NCBI GenBank assembly: GCA_025531455.1
Contig: JAMYHL010000001.1
Span: 1 to 64,000, forward strand
DNA from: Apiotrichum sp. Y4204
Taxonomy: Eukaryota; Basidiomycota; Tremellomycetes; Trichosporonales; Trichosporonaceae
Direction: 5' to 3'
Length of the DNA: 64,000 bases
Below, one piece after another: positions 33,856 to 45,587 of this stretch; position 1 is the stretch's first letter, and the number at the start of each line of letters is the position of its first letter. The position numbers and the translations under genes were made by a program. A model generated the notes under the pieces. That model made no database searches. It was not told the DNA's origin and saw only the letters and a program-made list of their open reading frames with translations.

Positions 33856-35657
33856 ATGTTTAACCCACAGCCAAGGCGAGGGAAACAAACAGCCAGAAAG
33901 TCAACAGGCTGCCAGCCGCCCAGGAAGGTCCTCAACAAGCCCAACGCCGATCCAACCGCTGGAGGGAGCACGTCGTCGCAGAAGGCCAAGTCTCCCAAGA
34001 CTACCAAGAGTGCGACGGCAAGCACGAAATCCCCGACTCCGAAGGCGAAGTCGAGTGCGCACCCGACGCCTAAAGCCCGTCTCAAGCCCGGCCTCACGCC
34101 GAACTGGGGCAAGAACGCGACCGCCAAGTCCAAATCACCATCTGTGGCGTCGGCAAAGGGCAGCACGAGCACAGCGAAGGGGAAGGCAGCATCCACTACA
34201 GCCAAATCAACAACACCATCCAAAAAGCCAACCACCCCCAAGACTACTCCTACTAAAGCCAAAGCGACAACTTCCACCGCTGCGTCGAAAGCTAGTGCCA
34301 AAGCCCCGGCCGGTGGTGCGAAGCGCATCAAGTCTCGATCTGTGCACGAGGCGCTCTTCTCCGTCGGCGCATCTCTTGAGCCTGTACCTGGTGTGTTGTG
34401 GACCCTTGGTTGTGAGCTAACGATCCTCCAGCACGTGCTTGGCGCGTCGCAAAGTCCCGTAACGATCGGATCTGTGCTGCGATTCCTCCTCCCACATCAG
34501 GGAGTCCACGCCTCACTTTTCTGGACGGAACGAAAGACCATCGCGAGCTTGTGGCGAGTCTCACATCCCGACTGGCAGCCGACTGTGCTGCTCCCAAGGC
34601 AGTCTCGGCTGCTCTTGACGGAGTTAAAAGTTTGAACGACCCGCGTGGAATAACGGGCGCCGTTGCCTCCCTTCTAACTACTGCCAAAGTATGGAAAGGG
34701 GGAGTCATTTGGGGCAACCGCGCATGGGCTGCTGCGCCTCTGGATCACTGCCCCATTTTCCATGATTCCGCCCTAGTCGCTGGCGGCGCGAATGCCGGGC
34801 TTTTGACTGTGCACGAAAAGCTGTTTGCTGCTCTGATCCGTGCCGTTCAGCATGGCGGCAAGGTTGGAAGTGATATGCGTAACAAGACTGGTCTCCGGAT
34901 CTGGGTCCGCAATGGCGAACCTGAAGGCGAGACTGATGTCGTCCAGATAGGTCTACAAGTACGTGATCTTGAGAGACAAAGCTGATATCAGTTATTCTAT
35001 GCCATGCACAGTCGAGGTTGGAGCGACGCAATCATCCTCGATGGCAGGTCGTTCGCCACCGTCCGTCTTGATAACGACGTCTTGCGTGTCTCTGCTCCCG
35101 TGTCCGTAGCTGTTCCTACGGGACTGTCTCTCCTTGGGGCCATGACGGAGCTCCTCGTTTCTGGCGGGCTTCCTCAGAGCGGTCCACCAACAAGTAAAAC
35201 CGCCCCGTCCAAGCCGGCGCCCAAGAAGTCAACAACCCCGAAAGGGCGCCCCAAACAGGAATCTCGCGAGACGTCAATAAGCCAATCAAACATGAAGTCG
35301 GAACCATTGGATTCTGAGATGGAATGGCCGATGGATTACGCTAGCGAGGAGCATTACGAGGACAGCGACCGCGGTTACTTCTCCGACAATGGCGGCGATC
35401 AGCACTATTCCCACACTCCTTCCGATAGTGGATCGCACGGCATCGAGGACGAACTTCAAGAAGATGTAATTAGCTACGACGACGACATGTCCGACAATGA
35501 GACCGGATACGACGAGGAGCTGCAAGAGGATGATTACGGATACGATGACGGCGATGATGAGCTGATGGCTGAGTGTGACGAGCACTACAGGGAATGGAAG
35601 AGTGGGAACAATTGGGGGTACGACAGGTGGGGTAAGTGGGGCTACATAGGGCCTTAA
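33856..35657 (+). CDS. Unknown protein: Lys/Ser/Pro-rich head, globular middle, acidic tail
   Basis: Exons 33856-34390, 34432-34958 and 34992-35657 give 575 aa; introns are 41 and 33 bp. Residues 1-165 are Lys/Ser/Thr/Pro/Ala-rich with KAKSPKTTKS-like repeats resembling a histone H1 tail. Residues 165-430 look folded (SVHEALFSVGASLEP, LASLTSRLAADCAAPKAVSAAL, VIWGNRAWAAAPLDHCPIF, FAALIRAVQHGGKVG, WSDAIILDGRSFATVRLDND). After a second KPAPKKSTTPKGRP stretch, the last 140 residues are Asp/Glu/Tyr/Gly-rich and very acidic. Basic head and acid tail suggest a chromatin or RNA-associated factor; this is inference and I recognise no domain. The 33-bp intron is inferred from an in-frame exit before a stop, with a CTGAT branch. 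Confidence 0.65.
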
Positions 35658-36155
35658 CGAGATTATTGATAGCAAGTTTCGGAGTTGTACACAAGATTCA
35701 TACTATGGGTGACCCTGTCACCACCTGAAGACCCACATGTTTGTTCACACAGTTGCTGCGAATCGCGCATTCCTTCTGATATGATAACATGCGTTCCGAT
35801 CCAAAAGTGCAGGTCTGGCCGGTCAACCCAACCCACTATGGCCGGCCAGACCGGCAAAGTTGGACACGTGAATGGTCGCCGCGTTCCCGACCCAACTCCA
35901 CTCAGCCCATATGTTCCAGTGGGCTTCGGATATGGCCGTGTGCTCGGCACCTCGGCATAGTGTGGAAGGGCCAGACCTCAGGTACATCCAGCGGGCAACA
36001 GCCACTCGGAACAACAGCAACAAAGTCCCACTGCATAGGAATAGGCGGAGTATGGGTCGGGAGCGCGACGAGATGGTGCGATACTTTGGGAGATCGAAAG
36101 ATGTTAGCTTCTAACACTTGAACATTTACCAGTGGACGGCAATTTTGTGCCCAAC
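35658..36155. other. Intergenic with a perfect inverted repeat
   Basis: No gene seen. It contains the inverted repeat at 35812-35852 and the upstream region of the MFS gene; the coding start is placed at ATG 36156. Confidence 0.5.
35812..35852. repeat. Perfect 11-bp inverted repeat, 19-bp spacer
   Basis: GGTCTGGCCGG at 35812-35822 is mirrored by CCGGCCAGACC at 35842-35852, about 300 bp upstream of the MFS start codon. It could be a dyad operator for a dimeric regulator or simply a hairpin. Confidence 0.8.
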
Positions 36156-38765
36156 ATGACCGAGCCGAGTTCGCTCGCCTCGACTGCCTCGACTACCACA
36201 ATGGCTGCCATGGGGGACAGATCAATCGACGGAGACACGGAGCGCGACCGGGATAAACGCGACAAGCTCGAGATGGACGTCGAGCGCGGCGACGGCACTC
36301 CCGACTTTACACTGCCGAAACGACCGTGGCGGAAGAACCCGACGGCATGGACTCGCGTCGCGAGCCATCCGTATCGCGGCGCCGGGACCGAGGAGGAACC
36401 TTACATCGTCACCTGGCTGCCGGAGGACGATCTGGAGAACCCGATGCGCTGGCCGACGCTGTACAAGTGGGGCATCACGATTATGGGTAAGTGGCTGTTC
36501 CACCGGGTTGCAAGTGCGGAGCGATGGCCACTATCACGGTTTGGCATCGCCTCCACTGAAATCTCGCCCGTGGACGCTCCGGACGCTCACACTCCAGCTG
36601 CATGCGGTACTCTCGCCGTGACGATGGGAAGTTCCATTCTCTCGGCAGCGATCATCAGCGTCAAGGCGTCGTTCCCAGGCCACAACAACATGGAGTACAT
36701 CTTGGGTGAGTGTTGCATAATTTTGCGAGACGAGTCCCCGTGCGCGAAGACGCCATCGAACATCGGATGGCGCTCGGCAATTAGCGGCTGGGGCTCCTGG
36801 GGGCGGCACAGGCACCAACCACAAAGTGCCCGTGATGCAGCATCATATTATCAAGCATCTCGGCCTTGTCCGAACGGTCGAGTCGGACGATGGGTCGATC
36901 TCCGCTTCACGTTGTCTCATCCTGTGGCTTACGTGCATGCACCAGAGGCACGGATAGACCACTTCTGCAGGACATCCTGCAAGATGCCCGCTAACAGTGG
37001 GGACCGCCGCATGAAAGAACTGCGACAATGGTGGTTGTGAAAAGAGTTTCGGTCTAATCCGACAAGGTCATCCGTGCCCGATGACCGCATCGCCGAGACT
37101 GGTTCTGCGGTGGATGCCGGTGTTATTCATACAACCTGGAAGCGGCTGACACGCAGTGACATCGATTTACATTCTCGGGTTCGTTCTTGGGCCGTTCCTT
37201 TGGGGTCCAGGTTCTGAGGTAAGTGCCAGCGTAATCGTGGCCTTGAGAATAAAAGTCAGCAGCTGACACACCCACAGGTCTTTGGTCGGCGTTGGGTATA
37301 CGTCGTGTCGCTCGTCCCATTCGTGGTGTTTGACAGCGCCGTGTGTGGTGCCAGGACGCTGAATGCACTACTGGTGTTTCGCTTTTTTGCCGGAGTGTTT
37401 GGCTGCAGCACCATGACGAACGCAGGTGGGATTATCTCGGACATGTTCGAGGCCGACCAGCGTGGTCTGGCGATGGGTGTGTTCGGTGCCATGCCATGGC
37501 TCGGTCCTGTCATCGGACCGATTGTCGGTGGATTTCTGGGGACAGCAGCGAATTGGCGCTGGGTTGCGGCCGTCGCTGCCTTCTTCGCCGCCTTCATCTC
37601 CATTTTCCATTTCATCTGGCTGCCGGAGACATACCACCCGATTCTTCTCCGCCGCCGCGCAACGCTCCTCTCCGAGTCGACAGGCAGGGTGTACCGCTCG
37701 GAACGCGATGCCGTCAAGCCGTTCAACCTGCGCGAGCTCATCATTTCCCAGCTCAAGGTGCCGTATATCCTCCTCTTCACGGAGCCCATCGTGTTTATCC
37801 TGTGTCTTTAGTGAGTAGTCGCCATGAGACTCACCGGGAGTGGTACTAATCGTTCTAGCATGGCTTGCGTCTTTGGCATTCTCTACGTACGTGCGCCTGT
37901 GTTTACTGTTCCATTCTCCAAGCTCACCATCAGATGCAATTCACCTCATTCCCGCTTGTCTTCCAGACTGTGCGGCACTGGAGCCCTGGACTCTCGGCGC
38001 TGGCCTTCCTCGGCACCTCCATCGGATGTAACCTTGCGCTGGCCTATATGATCTGGTTCGGTAACCCAGTATACGCCCGCCAGCTCAAGAAGACGGGATA
38101 CATGGCGCCGGAGACGCGCCTCCCCTCCGCATGTATCGGGGCTGTGTTAATGCCGTGAGTAATTTTGGAGAACTCCTGCATTACTGACGGCGTAGAATCG
38201 GTCTTCTTATCTTTGCGTGGACCTGTGTACCCGCCAAGATTCCATGGATTATCTGCCTCCTCGCCACGATCCCCTTTGGGGGTGGCATGGTGCTCGTATT
38301 CCTCGCCGCGCAGAATTACCTCGTCGACGCGTATCTCCCCACCGCAGCCAGCGTCATGGCCGGTGCCACCGTCGTTCGATCGCTGATCGGTGCTAGTGAG
38401 TATTTTCAAGCCATTCCGAAACCTTGTCTTGCTGACAGTCAGTTCTCCCATTGTTCACATTAGACATGTACGACGCACTGGGGATCAATTGGGCGTCAAG
38501 CCTTGCGGGCTTCATCGCCATTGTCTTCACCCCAGTACCCTTCCTTCTTCTCGCCTACGGACGCCGCATCCGGCGGTGGACAAAGCACGGTCGTCATGCC
38601 GACGACCACAGCATCGCGCTTGCGGAGCAGCGCCGTAACTGCTGCGCGGATACTTCCAGCCAGAACGAAATTTCCCCGAACAATGACAAGGATAACGAAA
38701 AGTGTGAACATTCCCATCTTGAAGAACAGGACTGCCCGCTAGACAGGGTGTTGAGTGTGCCATAG
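36156..38765 (+). CDS. MFS drug:H+ antiporter (DHA1 type), eight exons
   Basis: Exons 36156-36486, 36598-36705, 37157-37218, 37278-37810, 37859-37886, 37934-38154, 38196-38395 and 38464-38765 give 594 aa. It should export toxic compounds or polyamines from the plasma membrane. Motifs: PYIVTWLPEDDLENPMRWP before helix 1; TMGSSILSAAIISV; TSIYILGFVLGPFLWGPGSEVFGRRW (helix 2 and motif A) assembled over three exons; RFFAGVFGCSTMTNAGGIISDMF; GPVIGPIVGGFLG (motif C); WRWVAAVAAFF; LPETYHPILLRRRA. Intron 2 is 451 bp, far longer than the others (41-111 bp), and exon 5 is only 28 bp. The C-terminal 70 residues are hydrophilic, Glu/Asp/Asn-rich. An inverted repeat lies upstream. Substrate unknown. Confidence 0.9.
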
Positions 38766-39981
38766 TAATAGGATATAGAGTGGGGGTATGTGTGTAAGTA
38801 AGCAAGCGGGCGTCATCTCATACTGCATACTTTTACTGCATAACAAGCATGCACAGTGTTGTGGAAGCGGAAACCCGATGAGCAACGGAACACCCGTGTG
38901 CAGAACAACGGAGCTGTTCGTCTGTTCTTCGAAGTCCGGGGGGTCAGGTGTAGATAAGGTTTAGTCTTCCGGGCATAGGCACCGGCAAGGTTCGTGAGGA
39001 CAAGATACGGTATCTCATACAAGCATCCGAGACACAGGGTCACAGACAGATGTTATCCAGATGTCAGCTTTGCGTTCTTGGGACACTGGTCCCGAGTACG
39101 CCGTAAGGTATCCTCTACGCCGCCCCGTGACAATACATAACAGTGAGAAGCTCTCCACCCGAAACGCTTCGGGAGTTACAAAGACAGGGTGACGGATGCG
39201 CGAAAACTTGGTGTTCTGATGTAACGCTGCGACGAACTTTGATGTTGGTGCGACCTATGTCGGCTTGACCACGGTTACGATAAGGACAGTGAGGTAATGT
39301 TCATCAGTTCCTTGGTGATAGCAAAGCAGACGCGAAGAGGTCCACCGGACTTCTGACAAAGGCAGCGAAAGTATCTCTGCTGCTGTGCTTCATTTCGGAC
39401 AACTGGCTCATCTGTCACCGAAGCTTTGTCATTCTCTAGATGGTAAGCGTCGTGCCCTTGCCTCCCTATCGGTCCCGGTACATTACGGAACACCCAGATC
39501 AGACCGCAGAAGATGAGTTCTCCTTCGGTTCCCTGGTACCTTCAGGCGGATAATATAGAGACATTGTATGAAGCTGCTCTTGGTCGGGGCGACTAGACTC
39601 GTTTCTGCGAAGGGTAAAGGGGATGAATACGAAGCAAGATGGCCTTTTGAGATCTCCGCGCCCGACAGATAAGATGCGAGTTTGCGGGGCCCCAAGCCGC
39701 AGTGTTTGGAGAGCCCGGAACTAGCGGGAAATAGCTTCTATCTCCGTCCCAGCCAGGTGAGCTTGCCCACCAGAACCCTGGCCATCGGTCCGGCCATCGG
39801 CTACTAACAAAGGAGACATTCAGTCGTGATCGTAATCACACGTTTGCCATCCCTCTCATCGCCCTCGAGCACACACCCCGTTCAGAATCCCACATCGTTA
39901 ATCGCACTTTGTGTTTCTTGTTTCGCCTTTTGTTCGCATCCATCGGTTTCAGCTGCAAGGGTAGATCTCGACAGTGCAATC
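38766..39981. other. Intergenic, 1.2 kb
   Basis: No gene supported. The GST frame is open back to 39826 (GTG), but the first good ATG is 39982. The leader is pyrimidine-rich. Confidence 0.5.
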
Positions 39982-40620
39982 ATGAGGACCAATCTAAAGA
40001 TATGGGGCCGAACCAACTCTACCAACGTCAAGAAGGCGCTGTGGATCGCCCACGAGCTCGGGCTTCCATTCGAGTCCGTCATTGTCGGAGGGCCGTACGG
40101 CGGCCTCGCCACACCCGAGTACCACGCTCTCAACCCAAACCAAGTGATTCCGACGATTCAGGACGGATCATTCGTGTTGTGGGAATCTAATGCTATCGTC
40201 CGCTACCTTGCCGAGCAGTATTCGTCCGCGAATGCACAGCTCTGGCCGACGGACGCGCGCCAGCGAGCGGACGGAGACAAGTGGATGGATTGGACCTCTA
40301 CGACGTTCGGCCCAAAGTTCCGTCCGGTGTTTTGGGGGATGGTGCGCACCGCCCCCGAGCAGCGAAACCTTGACGAAATCAAGCAAGGCATCGATAACGT
40401 GTCGGCCCTTCTGGCAATCCCCGAGGCCACGCTCGCTAAGCAGCCATACCTCAGCGGCAACGAGTTTGGCATCGGTGATATCCCGCTCGGGTGCTTCATC
40501 TACGCCTGGTTCGAAATGGACATCGAGCGTCCGGACACCACGCCTCATCTCCGCGCTTGGTATGAGAGGCTCAAGACCCGACCCGCGTACAAGAAGGCAG
40601 TCCTTACCCCGTTGACGTGA
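39982..40620 (+). CDS. Glutathione S-transferase
   Basis: A single exon of 212 aa from ATG 39982. The N-terminal thioredoxin-like domain reads KIWGRTNSTNVKKALWIAHELGLPFE, with Ser/Thr residues in the usual catalytic position, then NPNQVIPTIQDG (cis-Pro after Ile) and WESNAIVRYLAEQY, where the ES pair binds the glutathione gamma-glutamyl group. The C-terminal helical domain has PYLSGNEFGIGDIPLGCF, the conserved N-capping box with Asp, and ends LRAWYERLKTRPAYKK. The arrangement is like bacterial and fungal theta/beta-type cytosolic GSTs that conjugate electrophiles. No targeting signal is visible. Intronless. Lies tail-to-tail with the acyl-CoA synthetase gene. Confidence 0.93.
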   Translation: MRTNLKIWGRTNSTNVKKALWIAHELGLPFESVIVGGPYGGLATPEYHALNPNQVIPTIQDGSFVLWESNAIVRYLAEQYSSANAQLWPTDARQRADGDKWMDWTSTTFGPKFRPVFWGMVRTAPEQRNLDEIKQGIDNVSALLAIPEATLAKQPYLSGNEFGIGDIPLGCFIYAWFEMDIERPDTTPHLRAWYERLKTRPAYKKAVLTPLT

Positions 40621-41079
40621 TCGAGGAAGACGGCAGTGAACACAGTTGAATTAAAAGTAGTGGGGCAGTGCGAAGTAAGCTACTGTATGAGCAACGTTCC
40701 AACGGTCTCGGCACGATTCCCATGCTTGCCTCCCACTCAACACACTGGTGCCATTGACGGCTGACCCTACGTCTTTCTTTACAGCTCAAACGACCGAAAC
40801 TCACAACATTGACATGCGACGCAATTTCTGTGTATGTGTACAAAGTGATCATCAAGGTACCCTTCAGTCACGCAAACCCAAAGATAAAAAGGAAGAATTA
40901 AGTCGTGTATAGTGTATACGGTGTTGAATTTCGTGTTTGGTCGATAAGAAGCGCACATCCGTCCAGCCGATGGGGATCGAGGACCCATGGCTTTCGGCTA
41001 ATACTGTGCGTGCGTAAAGAACCTTCGAAATAGTTTAGGATTGGCGTCGTCTGCCCCGCTATCCTAGTCGTGTTCGTGA
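40621..41079. other. Intergenic between convergent genes
   Basis: This holds the 3' flanks of the GST and acyl-CoA synthetase genes. No other feature seen. Confidence 0.5.
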
Positions 41080-43671
41080 TTAACGGGCCATGATGTTGTG
41101 AGTCGGTGGCATGGGGAACAGCTCCTGAATAACACGCGGCGGAGGTACACGTGGAGGCTTGTAGACCTTCTCGATCAGTGGCGTATAGAACTGCTCGATA
41201 TATGGGCGCTTGGGTTCTGAGTACCGTTAGTAGTGCTCACGGAGGGATCATGGGAGGGCACACAACTCACTCTGCGCCGCGGTTAAAAAGCCGGTTTCCG
41301 GGGACCACTCGTCAGTGGCTAGGATGATGGATTCAAGAAGCTCAGCGCCCTTGAGACCTTCGCGCCTAGCTACATTGTTCAGCTCGGCAAGGCAGAGCTC
41401 CGCCAAGCGGTGGTTCTCTGTCAGCTCCTCCAGCTCGTCGGTAAGAGGAATAATGCCGTTCTTGCGCGCAAACTTTGGGAGGTTGACAGGATGGGCGACT
41501 ACGATCATGGCCGGGTTGTGATGGTTGGGATACGCGATCACGCAGCCGTTCTGGACAAACGTGCAGCACTTGTAGATGGCCTCCAGGCGCTCCAGGGCAA
41601 TAAACCGTCCTCCAGCGAGGCCGACGTGGTTGCGAATGCGGTCAATAATGGACAGCGTGCCGTCCTTGTTGAACTGGCCAATGTCGCCAGTCTTGAACCA
41701 TCGGTCTTGGGTGAACGCCTCCATGTCCAAATGCGGCCGGTTGAAGTAGCCCTTGAAGACGGCAGGCCCGCGGACGTATACCTCGCCTTGTGGAGGATCG
41801 TTGGTGGAATAGTACCCGAGACCCTCTTCGGGCCTGTCGACCAGCTTAATCTCGGCACCAGGAACCGGACCACCGACAGAGCCGTACGTCGTCCACTGTG
41901 GGTGGAGTATGCATGCCATTGCCGTGCCTTCTGTCACGCCATAGCCTTGGATCATCTTGACAAGGGCGGCACTGAGGAAGGTCTGCGTGGAACGTGCAAG
42001 GGCGGATCCACCGTTGAAGAGAGTACGCAGGCGGCCGCCTGTGGACTGCTGAACCTGTTTGAATACCAGAGCGTCGGCGACACCGGCGACACCCGGGATC
42101 GACTTTTCGATCGCCCGACTCTTGGCCTTGACAGCAAAGTTGAAGACGGACTTCTTCAACGTGCCGGAATCTTCGACCTTGGAGGTAATGCCTTTGCGGA
42201 TCAGCTCCCATACTTGAGGTACGCCGACCATAATTGACTGTGATGAGTTAGCATCGAATCAGGAGGGGTTAGATCTATGTAACCTACCGGCCGTGCCTCC
42301 TGAATATCGTTCTTGCAGCCCTGCACACCAGCGTTCGTCAACGTCTTTAACCGGCCGTACGCGATGGGCAGCCCAATGGTGATGAAGGTCATCTCGACCA
42401 CGAATTCGAGGATGTGCGCTTGTGGTAGGAACGCAAGGTAGCATTCCTCCTTCGCCAGGTACTCGCCCATCAAAATCTTCACCGAGCCGACTGAGAAGAG
42501 TTAGCATATCCGCCCTGGAATCTGAACCGTATCGGTCACCCCACCTGCAGCACAAATGTTTCCATGAGTGAGAAGTGCACCCTTCGGTTTGCCGGCTGTG
42601 ACATGGTCAGCGTTGCCCTGCGAGTGAACCAGTTGCCGACACTCACCACCGCCACTCGTGTACATGCAGCAGTAGACGTCGTCACGATTCGAGCGCTCGG
42701 CCTGGTACGGGTGATCGCGACCGACTTTGCGGAGTTCATCAATGTGAATAATCTCGAGGTGTTTACACCAGCTGAAGCTTTCGAGTGTGCTTCGGTCGGC
42801 TTCTCCGTCATAGACAATGAGGGTAATGGGAGTTTTGGCAATGACGCGCTCGACGTTGGGTAGCAGCTCGGCGTTGGTGTAGATAGCGCGCGCTGCACAT
42901 TCACACAACAGCTTTCCCAGACTTTCAGCGGGAAGCGTGTTGTATAGCGTGCAAATAGGAACGGCATTGAAAGCACATGCCTGGGCCATCATCATCCAAT
43001 TGATTCTGATGTGTTAGCCGCGGAAGTCGTAACAGCAGGCGAAACACCTGTTTCGTCGCACTCACGATGAAGCGCCGTACATCGCGAAGAAGTTACGTGA
43101 CGTGCCCGCAACCCGCCTCCCGGCTCCAAGCTCCCGCAGCCCACTGCCCAGATCACGCGCCTCCTGCAACGCCTCGAGACAGCTCATCCACTTGTACGGA
43201 GAGAGACGATATCGCTCCTGGTTCTTGGTCGTTGACTTGCTCGTGGACGTGCTCCCAGTGGTTCCGCTGTATGTGCTCGTGCTTGAACTCGGTGATGGGA
43301 GGTCGTGGTGGACTTCCAGGACCTCCCGCCAGCCAAACGCCTTCTTGTTCCCCCATGTCCGTCCTGCATACAGCATGATGTCGTGCACAGTGTCCACACC
43401 CTTGTCCGGTCCTGCAAAGTTAGTCACTGACACTCTCTGCCCCGCAGCTGTTTCACGAAAAGGCATGAACACTTGTGGACACTCCGTCGGATCCGATTTT
43501 GCTGGTGGCGAGACCGGACCAGCCTTTTTTTCTCTCTCAGATGAGGCAGAACTCACGCATGACTAGCTCTTTGGACGCAAAGCTCCGCCGCACGCGTGTC
43601 TCTCCGACGGGCTTGGGCTTATCGGCGTCGACCTCCCAACTTGCGGAATCGGCACCTCTCCGTGGTGCCAT
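41080..43671 (-). CDS. FAA1: Long-chain-fatty-acid CoA ligase (Faa1-like)
   Basis: Exons 43671-43557, 43411-43066, 43005-42647, 42595-42545, 42490-42288, 42237-41271 and 41216-41080 give 725 aa, matching yeast Faa1/Faa4. It activates long-chain fatty acids to acyl-CoA with ATP. Motifs: VHDIMLYAGRTWGNKKAFGWRE; the P-loop YTSGGAGKPKG near 268-278, assembled across a splice; FLPQAHILEFVVEM; GYGVTEGTAM at 456-465; FKTGDIG at 539-545; then DRIRNHVGLAGGRFIALERLEA, where the usual DRKKDLVKLQGGEY-type signature is changed (RNHVGLAGGRF). That difference in the nucleotide/fatty-acid motif could shift specificity. Introns are 50-60 bp except the first (145 bp). Most splice junctions restore recognisable family sequence. 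Confidence 0.93.
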
Positions 43672-45587
43672 CTTGTTGTTTGTTGACTCGAAGGAATGGT
43701 GGATGTCGAACAACATCTAGTTTCAAAGTCGAAAGCTTGTGAGGTACCGGCAGATCGCGGACCTGGCCTGAACTGTAGGCACTTGGTGGGTATCGCTGGG
43801 GACTGGGTCACGTTGTGGAGCTGGGCAATAATCGGGGGCCAAGAGGAGCTCCCCTTTCATTACGCACTTTTATTACACGGGGTTGGTTTAGAGGTCTCTC
43901 AAAGCTGCCAAGAAGGAGATCAGGAGAGACTTCGACAGGCACGACGGCGGCATGGAACAGCGTGCCTCGGAGCCTCGGTGTAGCCCTGCTACAGTTGGTA
44001 TGTTGTGCGTAGGTCTACTCTGCCTAAGTTATGCTCAAACAGTGCCCGAGATCCCGCATGGGCTGCCAGACTGGATTTCAGCTGTGGGGACTGTGGAAAT
44101 CCAAAGAGGCTTTGCTTGTCCGTCGAAGAAAGATCTGCCTCACAAGCCACCCGCAGATCTTTGGCCGCAGCGCCTGTCGATCATAGGTAAATCATTTGTA
44201 ATCTTATTGTACAGACGACAGGGCCCTCGGAACCCCGATACTAACACCCTGGAGTGGACGTAGTTTGCCGCGGCCCGCAGACTTTGGCAACGTTCATTGG
44301 GGGTTCACAATCCGAGGCAGCGGCTGATGCGCGGCTGATGCTGTGGGTAAAACTCCAGGCGCTTCCAGGGTAGAGGCATAATAAGATTGACGGGGAGTGA
44401 TAACCCTTAGTGGTGTGGATGCTGTTTCAATGTGCCGTGTGTTCTTGCCTCGGCTAGCGAGGTTGTCGAGAATTGATGCGGCCGTGGAACCCTTATTAGC
44501 GCCAGTGAGGTGCAAGCGAAGATCACACAAGTTCCAGAGTCGGGACATGAGGGACTGGAGGGTTCAGGTTGCTCAGGAACAGTTCGCACATAACAATGCC
44601 GACCGGCAGTGCTCCGCATCCCATTTGACAGTACTGGTTTTGTGTGGTGAGCTTTCCTGACACTTTTTCTACGCCCTATGGCCTTAGCTGACCTTCTACG
44701 AACCCGTCGGCTGCTGCCACTTCCAAGTTTCACGCATTGCTGTCCAACCCGTCACGGAGAGTTTTCTATTCTGGAATTGCGGGTCGCAACGCCACACTCT
44801 GAGCGATGAGGGTTTGCCCACACCCCGGCGGGGGCTCCAATGTCGATGAGACAGATGTCGTCCCGTCACGCCCGTTCCTTTTTCAAGACACCCCGGCCGG
44901 TTCCCGTCTGGCATTCACAGCGCTCCAACGAGCCGGTGGAGAAACAATCGCAATCCAGCAATAGGATGGCAAGGAACGAGGACATTTGTCCGTGTCCTGG
45001 AAAACAAAGTATGAGCCATGACACACTCAGGATCGTTGCTGGTCGTTACGGAGACACGAGGGCTCGCTGACGATAAGGGGTCTCTAACCGCCGCACACCA
45101 GAGGAGCAAGAAATCTGAGCCCGCGGTTTGTTCCTTGGCATTTGGTCACTGCCGTAAGTGTCTGACATAAACGTTCGGTCTCTTTCCTCAACGGCACCTT
45201 CGGCCGCGATAGGGTTTGTCCAAAACTCCGCAAGGGCACCAGGACGATAGGAACGGACCTTCAGGTGTCTTCAGGCGCAGAGCCGGTGCAGGATGTAGCA
45301 AAGGCTTTTATGCATCCCAGTGCCGGCTCAAGATCCGGAGTGCTCCGTTCATCGGGCTACAGTTTACATACAGTAGATATGCAGATGTGGATTAATGTAA
45401 TTCTCTCGGCCGGATGGCGAACAATCACTTGTCGGTTTGACTTCAATACTAGGACTGAGCTGTTGAACCGAGCTGTTGAACCCCCCGGGCTCTTTGCTTC
45501 CCAAGATTCGACAATGACGACACGCGCTGCCCACCTCACATCTTCAGACAACGCAAACAATCCCATGCTGATTCGCTACATGCCATC
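43672..45587. other. Intergenic, 1.9 kb, divergent promoters
   Basis: It lies between the acyl-CoA synthetase and the PhzF-like gene. A minus-strand ATG frame at 44548-44294 has no support. Confidence 0.5.
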
